From a candidate division LCP-89 bacterium B3_LCP (GTDB lineage Bacteria; Electryoneota; B3-LCP): DNA of 64,000 bases. The position numbers and the translations under genes were made by a program. Below the pieces are notes generated by a model, which made no database searches, had not been told where the DNA came from, and saw only the letters and a program-made list of their open reading frames with translations. The stretch is from contig NJBN01000005.1 in assembly GCA_005223185.1 (NCBI GenBank), positions 1 to 64,000 on the forward strand, written 5' to 3'. Shown piece after piece: positions 44,742 through 53,894 of the stretch. How positions within the stretch are numbered: the stretch's first letter is position 1; every line of letters starts with the position of its first letter.

Positions 44742-46616
44742 TCAGTTTTCAGAGATTACACGTTCCATTATTGCAGCTACACCGACGCTGTTTTTATAAC
44801 CTACGAATCGTTCCAGCTCATCACCTTGCGGCGAAAAGAAGATGACGGTCGGCATTCCCATCACTCGATAATCCGCCGTCATTTTTCGTGTCCATTCATT
44901 TTGTGTGGTAAAGTCCATCTTCAGGTTGATGAACTGCCGGGATAGCGCTAATACTTCCGGTTGATTGTAGGTTTTATGATCCAATTCCACGCAGGCGACA
45001 CACCAATCGGCGTAGAAATCCATCATCATGGGTTTACCTTGTGCTTCTGCTTTGGTGAAAGCGCCGTCCACATCGTTGATGATCCAGTCCGGTTCCGATT
45101 GGACAGTTTCAACATTACTGGGTGCCGATGGCAGATGCCAGCCAGCTACCTGTGTCAAACCGAAGATGAAGAAGAAGATGCCCACAATCATAGCCAGTAT
45201 GCCGATCCACTTTCTCAACATCCAATTCCATCCGGAAGTTCCATCTGTGGGTCGGAAAGCGCCTAAGTATATGCCAAGCAGGCAGAAGAAAGCACCCAAG
45301 ATGAGGTGAAAATAACTTTGGGGGATAATCACGCTGGCGAAATAGACCGCAGTACCCCACAGCAGCCATCCGAAGAAATGCTTGACGCCATCCATCCAAC
45401 CGCCAGACTGGGGAAGTGAAGAAACAGCCCCAGCAAAAGTGCCGATGACTATGAACAGCATACCCAATCCCATGGAAAAAGTGAAGAGCAACCCAAAGCC
45501 TATGATGACGGAACCGGTCCTGGCTACCCAGGATAGGAGCGCCACCAGGACTGGTCCCACGCAGGGAGCTGCGATCAAACCCGCAGCCATACCCATGAGT
45601 ATTGCGCCTACCACGCCTTTGCGCTTTCCCGATTGGAGCTTGCCCTGCCAACTGGCAGGTAGCTGAATGTCAAAAGCTCCCATCATGGAGGCACCCATCA
45701 CCAGAAAAATGATAATCATGAAACCATACACGGCAGGGTGTTGCGTCAGTCCTCCAAAGACTCCTCCCGATAAAGCAGCGATCACGCCCAAGGACGAGTA
45801 CATTATACCCAGTCCAAGAACGAAAAACAGGGATAAGAAGAAGCCCTGAAGCTTGCTTCCGCCTGCATGAGCTCCGATGAAACTGACCGTTATGGGGATA
45901 ATTGGGTAAATGCACGGGGTAAAACTAGTTAATATTCCGCCTAAAAATACTAAGAACAACGCCAGCAATGACCCTCTCGCAAGAGCGGATTCCACTGAGC
46001 CTGCCAAACCTTCACTCCTCGGTGTTGATTCAGGAGAACTTATCTCCTCAAAAGCAGCTTCATCTGTACTGAAGATATCCTCATTTATTAATTGCGGCGC
46101 AGTTCCTTTCGGGAGGATTTCAGTATCTATTGTCAGTTCTTTTTCAACCGGAAAGAAGCACTGCTGACTTCCAGTTTCCACACAAACCTGATATCCGGCT
46201 GAAGCGTTAATTAAAATCGAGCCCGGATTGACATTATCAGTTGCGGTAACAGAGGTTCTAACAATGACTTCTCCCTGGAATACATCGTCTCCTTGAAAAT
46301 CAACTGCAGGTGGGAACAGAGGCTCACCGAATTCAAGTCCATCGACCGGTTGAAAATCGACGTAGAAAAGTCCCGTTTCCAGCGAAGTTATGTGATAATC
46401 ATTCGGCACCTTAAAAATCACCGCAATTTCAATTGTTTCACCTTGCGTTATGCCCGTGGCTGAAGCCAACATTTCCACAGAAACGTCTTTCTGTGGATCA
46501 AGAGTCTGCGCTTCCGCCTGGACGAGCGTCATCAGTCCAATTGTCAGAATCAAACCAACGATGACAAGCGGTAAAACGAAATATGATGACGGTTTGGTAA
46601 AATTGATTTGTACCAT
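44742..46616 (-). CDS. dsbD: Thiol:disulfide interchange protein DsbD
   Basis: DsbD carries electrons from cytoplasmic thioredoxin to periplasmic partners. The 624-residue protein has a signal helix, an N-terminal periplasmic domain with the cysteine pair in YQVCVETGSQQC, eight membrane helices with TPCIYPIIP and AAPCVGPVL (the CcdA-type cysteines), and a C-terminal thioredoxin domain with WCVACVELD. All six working cysteines are visible. Its neighbours TrxA and TlpA are its expected donor and acceptor. Confidence 0.95.
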   Translation of the reverse strand: MVQINFTKPSSYFVLPLVIVGLILTIGLMTLVQAEAQTLDPQKDVSVEMLASATGITQGETIEIAVIFKVPNDYHITSLETGLFYVDFQPVDGLEFGEPLFPPAVDFQGDDVFQGEVIVRTSVTATDNVNPGSILINASAGYQVCVETGSQQCFFPVEKELTIDTEILPKGTAPQLINEDIFSTDEAAFEEISSPESTPRSEGLAGSVESALARGSLLALFLVFLGGILTSFTPCIYPIIPITVSFIGAHAGGSKLQGFFLSLFFVLGLGIMYSSLGVIAALSGGVFGGLTQHPAVYGFMIIIFLVMGASMMGAFDIQLPASWQGKLQSGKRKGVVGAILMGMAAGLIAAPCVGPVLVALLSWVARTGSVIIGFGLLFTFSMGLGMLFIVIGTFAGAVSSLPQSGGWMDGVKHFFGWLLWGTAVYFASVIIPQSYFHLILGAFFCLLGIYLGAFRPTDGTSGWNWMLRKWIGILAMIVGIFFFIFGLTQVAGWHLPSAPSNVETVQSEPDWIINDVDGAFTKAEAQGKPMMMDFYADWCVACVELDHKTYNQPEVLALSRQFINLKMDFTTQNEWTRKMTADYRVMGMPTVIFFSPQGDELERFVGYKNSVGVAAIMERVISEN

Positions 46617-46621
46617 GATGA

Positions 46622-47389
46622 TTAATCCTTAAATTCGAACGGATCTCCTACTGGTCGTTCAACAGGTGAAGGCGGTGGATCGGAATAGACCATAGACGGA
46701 ACTATCCAAGCCTTAGAACTGATTAAACTCACTGTTTTATTCATCCAATTTACTGCATCGGACCGACTCATAAAATCGCCAATCCTCACTGCGTAGGAAC
46801 CCTTTTGAAAGATGACGTAGACGCGAATATCGGAGTGATCAAAATCCAGTTTCCGCCCTAATTCCAATGCTTGTTCCCTACCTTTAAGAGCGTTCACCTG
46901 AATTCTGAAGCCCTGCACTTTGGGGCTTCTTTGAGTATTATCCAAATTAGATGCAATTTTGTCCGATACGATTCTCGCATCGAAGAAATTCGAGAATGCC
47001 AGGGCAGTATTGCGATATTCGGCTGCTGAAACTGAATCAGAGAAATCACCCACGCGCACCCTCCAGATATTATCCTCGAAGCGGATATGCACTTTTTCAT
47101 CCAATCTCAAATCCAAGGTATCCTTGAAATTCCTGGCATAATCCGCTTTGGAGAAGGCACCAAGCTGTATTCTATATCCATCGACAAGGCGTGGAAAATC
47201 GTCAAGATTGATCTCCACTGCCTCACCATGGTTATACGCATCCTGAGCCCGGATCGTAGATGAAATCATTAGGAGAATAATGGTGATAAATAAGATGAGA
47301 TTGCTTCGGGGCTTCGCCCTCGTCCCGAAGGGATCCCTATGGGGCGATGACGGTAAAAAATAGTTATCCAATATTCTCAAGATAGACAT
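46622..47389 (-). CDS. Exported protein with two SPOR-like repeats
   Basis: The product has a hydrophobic export segment (NLILFITIILLMISS) followed by two tandem SPOR-type domains (YRIQLGAFSKADYARNF... and FRIQVNALKGREQALEL...), which bind denuded peptidoglycan glycan strands at division sites. The ATG at 47389 is the first that clears the mutS stop; an earlier start at 47434 is possible. Either start puts about 30 residues before the membrane segment, and these are encoded by a dispersed palindromic element (47297-47357), so the original start may have been displaced. Confidence 0.75.
   Translation of the reverse strand: MSILRILDNYFLPSSPHRDPFGTRAKPRSNLILFITIILLMISSTIRAQDAYNHGEAVEINLDDFPRLVDGYRIQLGAFSKADYARNFKDTLDLRLDEKVHIRFEDNIWRVRVGDFSDSVSAAEYRNTALAFSNFFDARIVSDKIASNLDNTQRSPKVQGFRIQVNALKGREQALELGRKLDFDHSDIRVYVIFQKGSYAVRIGDFMSRSDAVNWMNKTVSLISSKAWIVPSMVYSDPPPSPVERPVGDPFEFKD
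47297..47357. repeat. GAGATTGCTTCG...GATGACGGTAAA element, copy 2, inside a coding frame
   Basis: It shares both ends and the CTCGTCCCG core with the copy at 27876-27948; its central hairpin is GGGC-ttc-GCCC (47309-47319). It lies wholly within the N-terminal codons of the SPOR gene and keeps the frame open. Confidence 0.65.
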
Positions 47390-47391
47390 CC

Positions 47392-50010
47392 TCACGATGG
47401 TTTTTCCAATTTCTTCTTCTGTTCGATAACCCACTGCAATGCTTCTAAGGGAGTTAATTGATCGGGATCAATCTTCTTTAAAGATTCTTCCACCTGAGAT
47501 ATTTCCCGGATAAACAGGTGGAGCTGGTTCTCTGATTCCGCTTCAGTTGAATCCGATCTTCTCCCGCGAATATTACGGCGCGAGGGCATCAGTTCTTTCT
47601 CTTCCAAGTCCGATAAGATTTCTTTGGCTCGCTCTATCACGTCCAGGGGCAGTCCAGCCAGTCTGGCTACCTGAATTCCATACGATGCGCCTGCCGATCC
47701 GGGAATGATCTTGCGCAGAAAGGAGATCTCATCACCCCATTGCTTAACCGCAACGTTCAAATTCTGAACTCCTTCAAAGAGCTGGGCTAATTCGGTAAGT
47801 TCATGGTAATGCGTGGCAAAAAGGCTACGGGCTTGAAGTTTGGGATCGGTTTCCAGATGTTCCACTATCGCCCAGGCTAAAGATAAACCGTCAAAGGTGG
47901 AGGTGCCTCGACCTATTTCATCCAGGAGGATAAGGCTTTTGGGCGTAGCATTGTTCAAGATATTCGCCGCTTCATGCATTTCCATTAAAAAGGTGGATTC
48001 TCCGCCAGCTAGATTATCCTGCGCACCCACACGTGTGAAGATGCGGTCTACAATGCCAATCTGTGCGGATTTACAGGGGACAAAGCAGCCGGTTTGTGCC
48101 ATCAGCACTATCAATCCGATCTGGCGAAGATATGTGGACTTGCCCGCCATATTGGGACCGGTAACTAAAAGGAAGCGGTTCTCGTTGCGGTCAATTTCAA
48201 GATCGTTGGGGACGAACTTTTCTCCCGGGGGCAGCAGTTTTTCCACAACTGGATGGCGCGAATCTGTAAGTATAATACTCTCGTCCTCGCCTACTTCCGG
48301 ACGACTGAAGTCCTCCTGTGTTGCCACGATGGCGAAATTAACCAGAACGTCCAATACAGCTACAACACCGGCATCGATTTGGATATCACCGCTACGTTTG
48401 GTTACCCTCTGGCGCAAATCCTCAAAGATTTGAACTTCGATATTTTTTATCTTCTCTTCAGCGCCCAATACCCTGGATTCCATCTCCTTCAATTCGGGAG
48501 TAATGTATCTTTCGGCATTAATCAGCGTTTGTTTGCGGATGTATTCCGGGGGTACTTTATCCTGGTGGGTTTTAGTGACTTCGATATAAAAGCCGAAGAC
48601 CTTATTAAAACCGATTTTCAGGGAAGGAATGCCGGTCCTGTTGCGCTCTTTTTCCTGCTGGGAGTGAATCCAACCTTTTCCAGAATGAGCGATTTCGTTC
48701 AGTTCATCCAGTTCAGAATTTACGCCATCCCGTATCAGTCCACCGTCACGGATGGAAATGGGTGGTGAATCCACCAGCGTTTCGGCAATGTCTTTGATAA
48801 CTTCTGGTAGTAAAACCAGGCGGTGACGCAACTCTCCCAACAGACCATGATCATTTTGGGGAAGCAAATCTTGAAGAACTGGTAGTTTTTCCAGGGAATG
48901 CCGCAAAGCTTGAAGATCGCGGCCATTGGCGCGGTTCATGGAGATTCGCGCTACCGAACGTTCCAGGTCAGTAAGCTGGGATAACACCTTGGCTGTTTCT
49001 GTCCGCAAACCCCGATCGTTCACCATTAGTTCTACGGCATCAAGACGGCGGTTTATGTCATAGACGTCCACCAGGGGTCTCTCCAACCAGCGGCGCAGGA
49101 GACGTCTGCCCATGGGAGTAGAGGTCTGATCCAGTACACCCAAAAGTGTCGCATCGCGCCCTCCGGATACCGACATCGGTTCGGCCAGTTCCAGATTGCG
49201 GCGGGTGGGCGCATCTAGAATCATCCCCTCTTCCTGGCGCTCTATGTTAAGGGATTGTATATGAGTGAGGTCGCGCTTTTGGTGTTCCTGGAGGTAAAAT
49301 AACGTGGCGCCGGCTGCGCTAACGGCTGAGACGCTGCCATCCAACCCGAAACCTTTCAGGGAGAGGACGTTAAAGTGCTTTTTTAGGATCTCTTCGGTAT
49401 GATCGCCTGCGAAAATCCAGTCATCAAGGGACGTTATGATGGGATCTAAACCTGTTAGGGAGGATCCAAATGTCTGACCAGTGCTGGTTGGAAATATTAT
49501 TTCAGCAGGACCGATAGCAATTAGACGATCATCAACACTTTCTTTAGGCAGAATGGATACGGTAAGTTCACCTGTGGTGATATCAGCCCAGGCTATAGCT
49601 ACCTGGTCATCATCAGGCACCAGAGCAACCAAGAAACGATTATCCTGCGAGGAAAATGCGCCTTCAGTTAAGGCTGTACCGGCGCTGACGACCTCAACCA
49701 CTTCTCGCTTGACGACGCCTTTGGCAAGCTTAGGGTCTTCGACCTGTTCGCAGATAACAACCTGCTTACCCGCACTCACCATCTTGTCCAGGTATTGATC
49801 CAAAGCATGGTAGGGAAAACCTGCCAATGGTATCTTTTCATTGAGGTGTTCACCGCGAGTGGTCAGTGCGATTCCCAGCACATCATGGGCGATCTTGGCG
49901 TCACCAAAGAACATCTCGTAGAAATCCCCCATGCGGAAGAAGATGACCTTGTCAGGGTATTCCTTCTTCACGGCTAAATATTGGGACATTGCTGGTGTGG
50001 GTTTACGCAT
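47392..50010 (-). CDS. mutS: DNA mismatch repair protein MutS
   Basis: The ATG at 50010 gives a normal N-terminus (MRKPTPAMSQYLAVKKEYPD) and 872 residues; the longer frame adds unrelated residues. The mismatch-reading Phe motif is FFRMGDFYEMF, Walker A is TGPNMAGKSTYLRQ, and Walker B lies in LILLDEIGRGTSTFDG. It is the MutS1 type acting in post-replication repair. Its stop falls three bases before the SPOR ATG. Confidence 0.97.
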   Translation of the reverse strand: MRKPTPAMSQYLAVKKEYPDKVIFFRMGDFYEMFFGDAKIAHDVLGIALTTRGEHLNEKIPLAGFPYHALDQYLDKMVSAGKQVVICEQVEDPKLAKGVVKREVVEVVSAGTALTEGAFSSQDNRFLVALVPDDDQVAIAWADITTGELTVSILPKESVDDRLIAIGPAEIIFPTSTGQTFGSSLTGLDPIITSLDDWIFAGDHTEEILKKHFNVLSLKGFGLDGSVSAVSAAGATLFYLQEHQKRDLTHIQSLNIERQEEGMILDAPTRRNLELAEPMSVSGGRDATLLGVLDQTSTPMGRRLLRRWLERPLVDVYDINRRLDAVELMVNDRGLRTETAKVLSQLTDLERSVARISMNRANGRDLQALRHSLEKLPVLQDLLPQNDHGLLGELRHRLVLLPEVIKDIAETLVDSPPISIRDGGLIRDGVNSELDELNEIAHSGKGWIHSQQEKERNRTGIPSLKIGFNKVFGFYIEVTKTHQDKVPPEYIRKQTLINAERYITPELKEMESRVLGAEEKIKNIEVQIFEDLRQRVTKRSGDIQIDAGVVAVLDVLVNFAIVATQEDFSRPEVGEDESIILTDSRHPVVEKLLPPGEKFVPNDLEIDRNENRFLLVTGPNMAGKSTYLRQIGLIVLMAQTGCFVPCKSAQIGIVDRIFTRVGAQDNLAGGESTFLMEMHEAANILNNATPKSLILLDEIGRGTSTFDGLSLAWAIVEHLETDPKLQARSLFATHYHELTELAQLFEGVQNLNVAVKQWGDEISFLRKIIPGSAGASYGIQVARLAGLPLDVIERAKEILSDLEEKELMPSRRNIRGRRSDSTEAESENQLHLFIREISQVEESLKKIDPDQLTPLEALQWVIEQKKKLEKPS

Positions 50011-50085
50011 GGGGTAAAGTGAATATTTGGGATACGGATAGTGAGTTAATAGAGTATTAAAGAAATATAATAATAAAACCCGAAT

Positions 50086-50141
50086 CGCGCAAGGCAATTT
50101 CGGGTATTGACTCGAAAAAAAACAGCGCCAAAGGCGCTGTT
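50086..50141 (-). terminator. Rho-independent terminator(s) of the flagellar operon
   Basis: AACAGCGCC (50121-50129) pairs with GGCGCTGTT (50133-50141), with T-runs on both sides so it can work in both directions. A second stem ACCCGAA/TTCGGGT follows on the minus strand near 50090-50105. They separate flgM from mutS. Confidence 0.85.
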
Positions 50142-50161
50142 TTTTTTAAATCATCAGCCCA

Positions 50162-50632
50162 TCAAGGCTTATCTTTCAGTATATTCTCGGCGGTCTTTTC
50201 CAAAACTTCAGGTTTATCGTAATATCCTGATGCGACGCGGCGCTTAGCGTTCTGCACCTTCTCCCCATTAGTATCATCCTGATCGGCGCTCTTCAGATTG
50301 GCATTTATCACTTCAGACCGCTCTTGCAGAATTTTCCCGGCAGTCTTTGCCAATACTTCCGGATCGTCATAGAATCCTTCCTGCAAGCGGCGGCGTGCTT
50401 GTTCAACGCGTTCGGATCGTACATCGGGGAGTTCTTCTAAGAGAAGCCGGGCATTTTCCGCCAGGCGGACGTTCTCCTGCCGTTTCTCATCAACGTGGAC
50501 TGTATCTTTGGAAGATGCTTCCGTTGTAGTTTTATCCGGTGAAACCTCTTCCTTGGGTTTAACAGGCGTCTGCTGGCCGCGGCTCACTTTCCCTATAGCG
50601 GAATCCGGGGCTATTTTGGGGATATTCGTCAT
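50162..50632 (-). CDS. flgM: FlgM-like anti-sigma28 factor with duplicated C-terminal segment
   Basis: FlgM binds sigma28 until it is exported through the finished hook. The ATG at 50632 has AGGA upstream. Residues ~44-105 match FlgM: a helix NVRLAENARLLLEELPDV, then the sigma-binding segment RVEQARRRLQEGFYDDPEVL...ILQ (73-105). A second copy of that segment follows at 123-155 (KVQNAKRRVASGYYDKPEVL...IL), 17 of 33 residues identical. The N-terminal ~40 residues are low-complexity, as in other FlgM proteins. It is the last gene of the flagellar cluster. Confidence 0.85.
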   Translation of the reverse strand: MTNIPKIAPDSAIGKVSRGQQTPVKPKEEVSPDKTTTEASSKDTVHVDEKRQENVRLAENARLLLEELPDVRSERVEQARRRLQEGFYDDPEVLAKTAGKILQERSEVINANLKSADQDDTNGEKVQNAKRRVASGYYDKPEVLEKTAENILKDKP

Positions 50633-50665
50633 AGTTGGTCCTACCAAATACTATATCCTAATTTA

Positions 50666-50694
50666 AATATAACCAAATTAATGTCATTATGCAA
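50666..50694 (-). promoter_or_regulatory. Sigma70-like promoter for flgM
   Basis: On the minus strand TTGCAT (50689-50694) is followed after 17 bases by TATATT (50666-50671), about 34 bases before the flgM ATG. It would let flgM be made independently of read-through from the flagellin genes. Confidence 0.5.
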
Positions 50695-50701
50695 GCGATT
50701 T

Positions 50702-51091
50702 TTAATCTACTGGGACGGTTTCTTTTTCGAAGATTTCAACCCAGGTATCGCGCATATCCGTAAGCACGGTTATCACGCTATTTAAAACTTCAGTATCATT
50801 ATTCAAGTTTGCCAGAGTTAACTGATGCCCTAAGAACGCGTACAATTTGTTTAACGCTTCCGCCACATCTTTACCTCTTTCCATATCCAGGGATTTGCGC
50901 AGTTCTGCTATAGCATCATAGGCTTTCTGAATGGCAATTCCCTTGTACTGAACGTTACCAGAAGATATGGCAGTACACGCTTCCCGGCAAAACCTGGTAG
51001 CCGCATCGTACACCATCAGGATAAGTTTCTTCTGGTCTGCGGTCTCGATTTGCACCTGATTGTAGGCTTCGTACGGGTTAAAATAGCTCAT
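50702..51091 (-). CDS. fliS: Flagellin chaperone FliS
   Basis: FliS caps the C-terminus of flagellin and prevents early polymerisation. The product (~129 residues, helical) begins MSYFNPYEAYNQVQIETA, the typical FliS N-terminus, and has QKKLILMVYDAATRF. AAGG at normal distance favours ATG 51091 over a GTG three codons upstream. It lies between fliD and flgM. Confidence 0.93.
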   Translation of the reverse strand: MSYFNPYEAYNQVQIETADQKKLILMVYDAATRFCREACTAISSGNVQYKGIAIQKAYDAIAELRKSLDMERGKDVAEALNKLYAFLGHQLTLANLNNDTEVLNSVITVLTDMRDTWVEIFEKETVPVD

Positions 51092-51117
51092 CTGATTCAC
51101 CTTTTAAGTACGATTAT

Positions 51118-52791
51118 CTATAGTCCGGATATCATTGCTGAAACAAAGTTACCCTGTGTCTGGAGCTGCCCCATAAGGAGCTCCATCTGCAGGAAGTCCG
51201 CTTCCAGTTGTCCTTGTTTAATCAAGAGTCTATCTTCCCAGCGCGCAATCTGCTTGTCCAGATTTTCCATGGCATCCTGGATGCCCTCTGTGGCATTATG
51301 AATTGTTCCATCAACTGGATCTGTCAGGAAGGAGGTTCTATTGGCAATCTGCACCGAAGTACCGGTCCCTATGTTAATGTCCGCAGTTGTCTGCCCTGCG
51401 CCCCCACCGGGGTCAGTGAATTTGATGCGCAAACCCTCTTCCGGCTGACCATCCGCACCGATGATGTAGCTGCCATCAATTGTCGCCTCGTTTCCGTTAA
51501 TCGTTGCGCTGGTGAGTTCTCCGCTGGCATCATAATTAGCCACGACTGTATATGTACCACCTGCAGTTTCTTCTTCACTGAGGAAATATGTCAGATTATT
51601 ACTGGTTGAAGAAGACGTAAATCCAAACAGATTACCCACCGCTTCGAAATCCGCTTCCAGGGCATCGGTCAGTTTGCTATCATCAACTTGCAAAAGACCA
51701 CTGGAGCCGAACTCCACTCCAACTTCAGCCACACTCTGGTAAACATTTGAATCAGCTAATCCAGGAATTACGGAAGCTATAATTGCCTGGAGATCACTTT
51801 TGATCCCGATCACTGAGGCATCTCCGAAGAGCGGACCTGCGGTGCCTTCGGGCTGTGTAATAGTACTTGTGGAAGAAGAGCTGGTGCTTTCTTCGTCTGC
51901 TTCATATTTTGTATAAAGATTTACTAAGGCGATTACCTCATTGTAAGCGGTGACGAAATCGTCTATTTTCTCCTTAGCTGCATCTAAGTCTTCAGTAATG
52001 GTAATATTGATGGTCGATCCTGCGTTAGTACTTTTCAGGTTAAGCGTAACTCCGGATATAACATCGGTAACCTCATTGGAGGAACTCTGGAGCCATTCGC
52101 CCGGAAGAATAGGATAACCATTCACCTTGAATTGGGCGTCAGAAGCATTCTGTGAATTATCGTAGTTATTGGTAAAATTATCCAGGTTCGAGCTGGCTTC
52201 CACAACAATTGTATTATCTTCGCCAGTAGCACCCGTTAAAACGAGATGGTAAGCAGTTGAGGTACTGCTGCCATCATTTAATATGGTGGCGGTTACTTCT
52301 TCGTTGTTAACATCATTGTTAATAGCTTGAGCCAGTTCAGCTAAAGTGCTGCCGGCTGACACTGTTACATCATAGGTATCACCTGCGTAGGTATAGGTAA
52401 ATGTCGCTTCTCCGGGTCCATTATGAACCGCGGTGGTATTTTCGTCATCGAATCCTTCGTGAATAACTATATCACTTTGAGCCAGACTGTTGATCTCTAA
52501 AGAGTAACTGCCAGCGGCAGCGGCGGAATCTGCTGTAGCTGTGGCTATGTCAGTGTCGGTTGAACTGGCTGCTTTAGAGAGAATTTCATCTAACTCATCC
52601 ATGTCTTCCATCGCTGACTTAAGAGCTAAAAGTTTGGTATTAATGGCGTTCCAGGCATCTAATTTTTCCTGGTAAGTATCCTTCTTCTGTTCAAGCTGAA
52701 CCATGGGCAGACTTTCGATTTGCATCATCAGGGCGACAGTTTCCTGCCAGTCTATACCTGATGAAAGTCCTGTAATCTGGGCAGTTGGCAT
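51118..52791 (-). CDS. fliD: Flagellar filament cap protein FliD
   Basis: FliD forms the cap under which flagellin folds. The ATG at 52791 has a strong GAGGAAAG upstream and gives the family N-terminus (ITGLSSGIDWQETVALMM). The central domain is Ser/Thr-rich, the C-terminus is a coiled coil (LDKQIARWEDRLLIKQGQL) ending in MISGL. About 557 residues. Confidence 0.94.
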   Translation of the reverse strand: MPTAQITGLSSGIDWQETVALMMQIESLPMVQLEQKKDTYQEKLDAWNAINTKLLALKSAMEDMDELDEILSKAASSTDTDIATATADSAAAAGSYSLEINSLAQSDIVIHEGFDDENTTAVHNGPGEATFTYTYAGDTYDVTVSAGSTLAELAQAINNDVNNEEVTATILNDGSSTSTAYHLVLTGATGEDNTIVVEASSNLDNFTNNYDNSQNASDAQFKVNGYPILPGEWLQSSSNEVTDVISGVTLNLKSTNAGSTINITITEDLDAAKEKIDDFVTAYNEVIALVNLYTKYEADEESTSSSSTSTITQPEGTAGPLFGDASVIGIKSDLQAIIASVIPGLADSNVYQSVAEVGVEFGSSGLLQVDDSKLTDALEADFEAVGNLFGFTSSSTSNNLTYFLSEEETAGGTYTVVANYDASGELTSATINGNEATIDGSYIIGADGQPEEGLRIKFTDPGGGAGQTTADINIGTGTSVQIANRTSFLTDPVDGTIHNATEGIQDAMENLDKQIARWEDRLLIKQGQLEADFLQMELLMGQLQTQGNFVSAMISGL

Positions 52792-52943
52792 TTTTCTTTC
52801 CTCGTGCAAATGTCAGGGGTTGGGGATCCCCACTCATATAGGGACCCCCTTTCTATTAACTGGTTTCCTTATTGTTTAGGAAACTTAAAATGGACTCTAC
52901 CTAAAGGAGTTGCGTTATTGGTTGATTTTCTTGTTACTGTTCA

Positions 52944-53777
52944 TTACCCAACCAGACTAGCCACCATCTGCGGCACCATATTAGCCTGCGCTAACATGGA
53001 GATACCGGTCTGCATCAGGATTTGCGACTTGACGAAGTTGGACATTTCTGCAGCGATGTCGGCATCCCGGATCATGGACTCGGAAGCTGTCGCGTTTTCG
53101 CGAGCGGTCATGAGTTCCGAAATGGTTCCCTGCAGACGTTCAACATAGGCGCCAAGCCTGGTTCTTTCAGTGTCCTTGGAATCGATGGCAGTATCAATGG
53201 AACTGATGGCGTTCTGGGCACTTGTAGTGCCAGTTATGGCCAACCCACTGATGCCTAATGCTGACGCTGTCATCGCGTTGAAGGTCACGTGATAGTAATC
53301 TTCATTCTGGACATTATGCGTGCCAATATGGAACTTTACACCCGTACTTGAATAGCTGCCATCCAGCAGATAGAGACCGTTATAATTGGTCACATTGGCG
53401 ATACGGGTTACTTCTGAAAGAAGCTGTTGGAATTCCACATCGATCGCCGATCTATCCGAAGAAGTCAGCGTCCCATTTGATGCTTGAATAGCGAGAGCCC
53501 GCATACGTACAAGCGTTTCATCCAGAACTGACAATGCACCTTCAGCAGTTTGGATCATGTTTATGCTTGCATTGGCATTTCTTTCCGCTTCATCCATCGA
53601 GGCGATCTGCGCTCTGAAGCGTTCCGAAATAGCCAATCCCGCGGGATCATCCCATGCGTGATTGATCCTCAAGCCCGTTGATAACCGCTGTACAGCCCGA
53701 TCCATTTGATTCTGGGTGTTCCAAATACTCCGCTGTGCGGTCATCGACAGGATGTTGTGATTGATGCGTGTACTCAT
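52944..53777 (-). CDS. fliC: Flagellin, compact form
   Basis: The 277-residue protein has the D0/D1 helices at both ends: INHNILSMTAQRSI, LSTGLRIN, DDPAGLAISERFRAQI, and at the C-terminus RLGAYVERLQ, MIRDADIAAEMSNFVK, QILMQTGISMLAQAN. Only ~90 residues lie between, so the D2/D3 surface domains are missing. It is the sole flagellin seen here. Upstream is a sigma28-type promoter, and glycosylation genes follow upstream of that. Confidence 0.95.
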   Translation of the reverse strand: MSTRINHNILSMTAQRSIWNTQNQMDRAVQRLSTGLRINHAWDDPAGLAISERFRAQIASMDEAERNANASINMIQTAEGALSVLDETLVRMRALAIQASNGTLTSSDRSAIDVEFQQLLSEVTRIANVTNYNGLYLLDGSYSSTGVKFHIGTHNVQNEDYYHVTFNAMTASALGISGLAITGTTSAQNAISSIDTAIDSKDTERTRLGAYVERLQGTISELMTARENATASESMIRDADIAAEMSNFVKSQILMQTGISMLAQANMVPQMVASLVG

Positions 53778-53829
53778 CCTTTAGTCCTCCTTGTCCTTTT
53801 AGGTTTTAGAGTCCACCCCTGCACCAACT

Positions 53830-53857
53830 ATATCGGCTATGAGGTGGTCAACCTTGA
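53830..53857 (-). promoter_or_regulatory. Sigma28 (FliA) promoter of the flagellin gene
   Basis: On the minus strand TCAAGGTT (53850-53857) is followed after 12 bases by GCCGATAT (53830-53837), close to the sigma28 consensus TAAAGTTT-N11-GCCGATAA (6 of 8 and 7 of 8 matching). It sits ~55 bases before the flagellin ATG. AGGAGG near 53787 is the ribosome site. Confidence 0.7.
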
Positions 53858-53894
53858 GAAAAGGGGCTAAAGGCACCCAAAAACGTAGCTCTTT

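Noticed and set aside
45115-45651. 178-codon frame inside dsbD
   Set aside because: Same-strand out-of-frame shadow of a clearly conserved membrane protein.
52810-52943. Terminator between flagellin and fliD
   Set aside because: A hairpin GTTTCCT/AGGAAAC is present but has no T-run after it on the minus strand.
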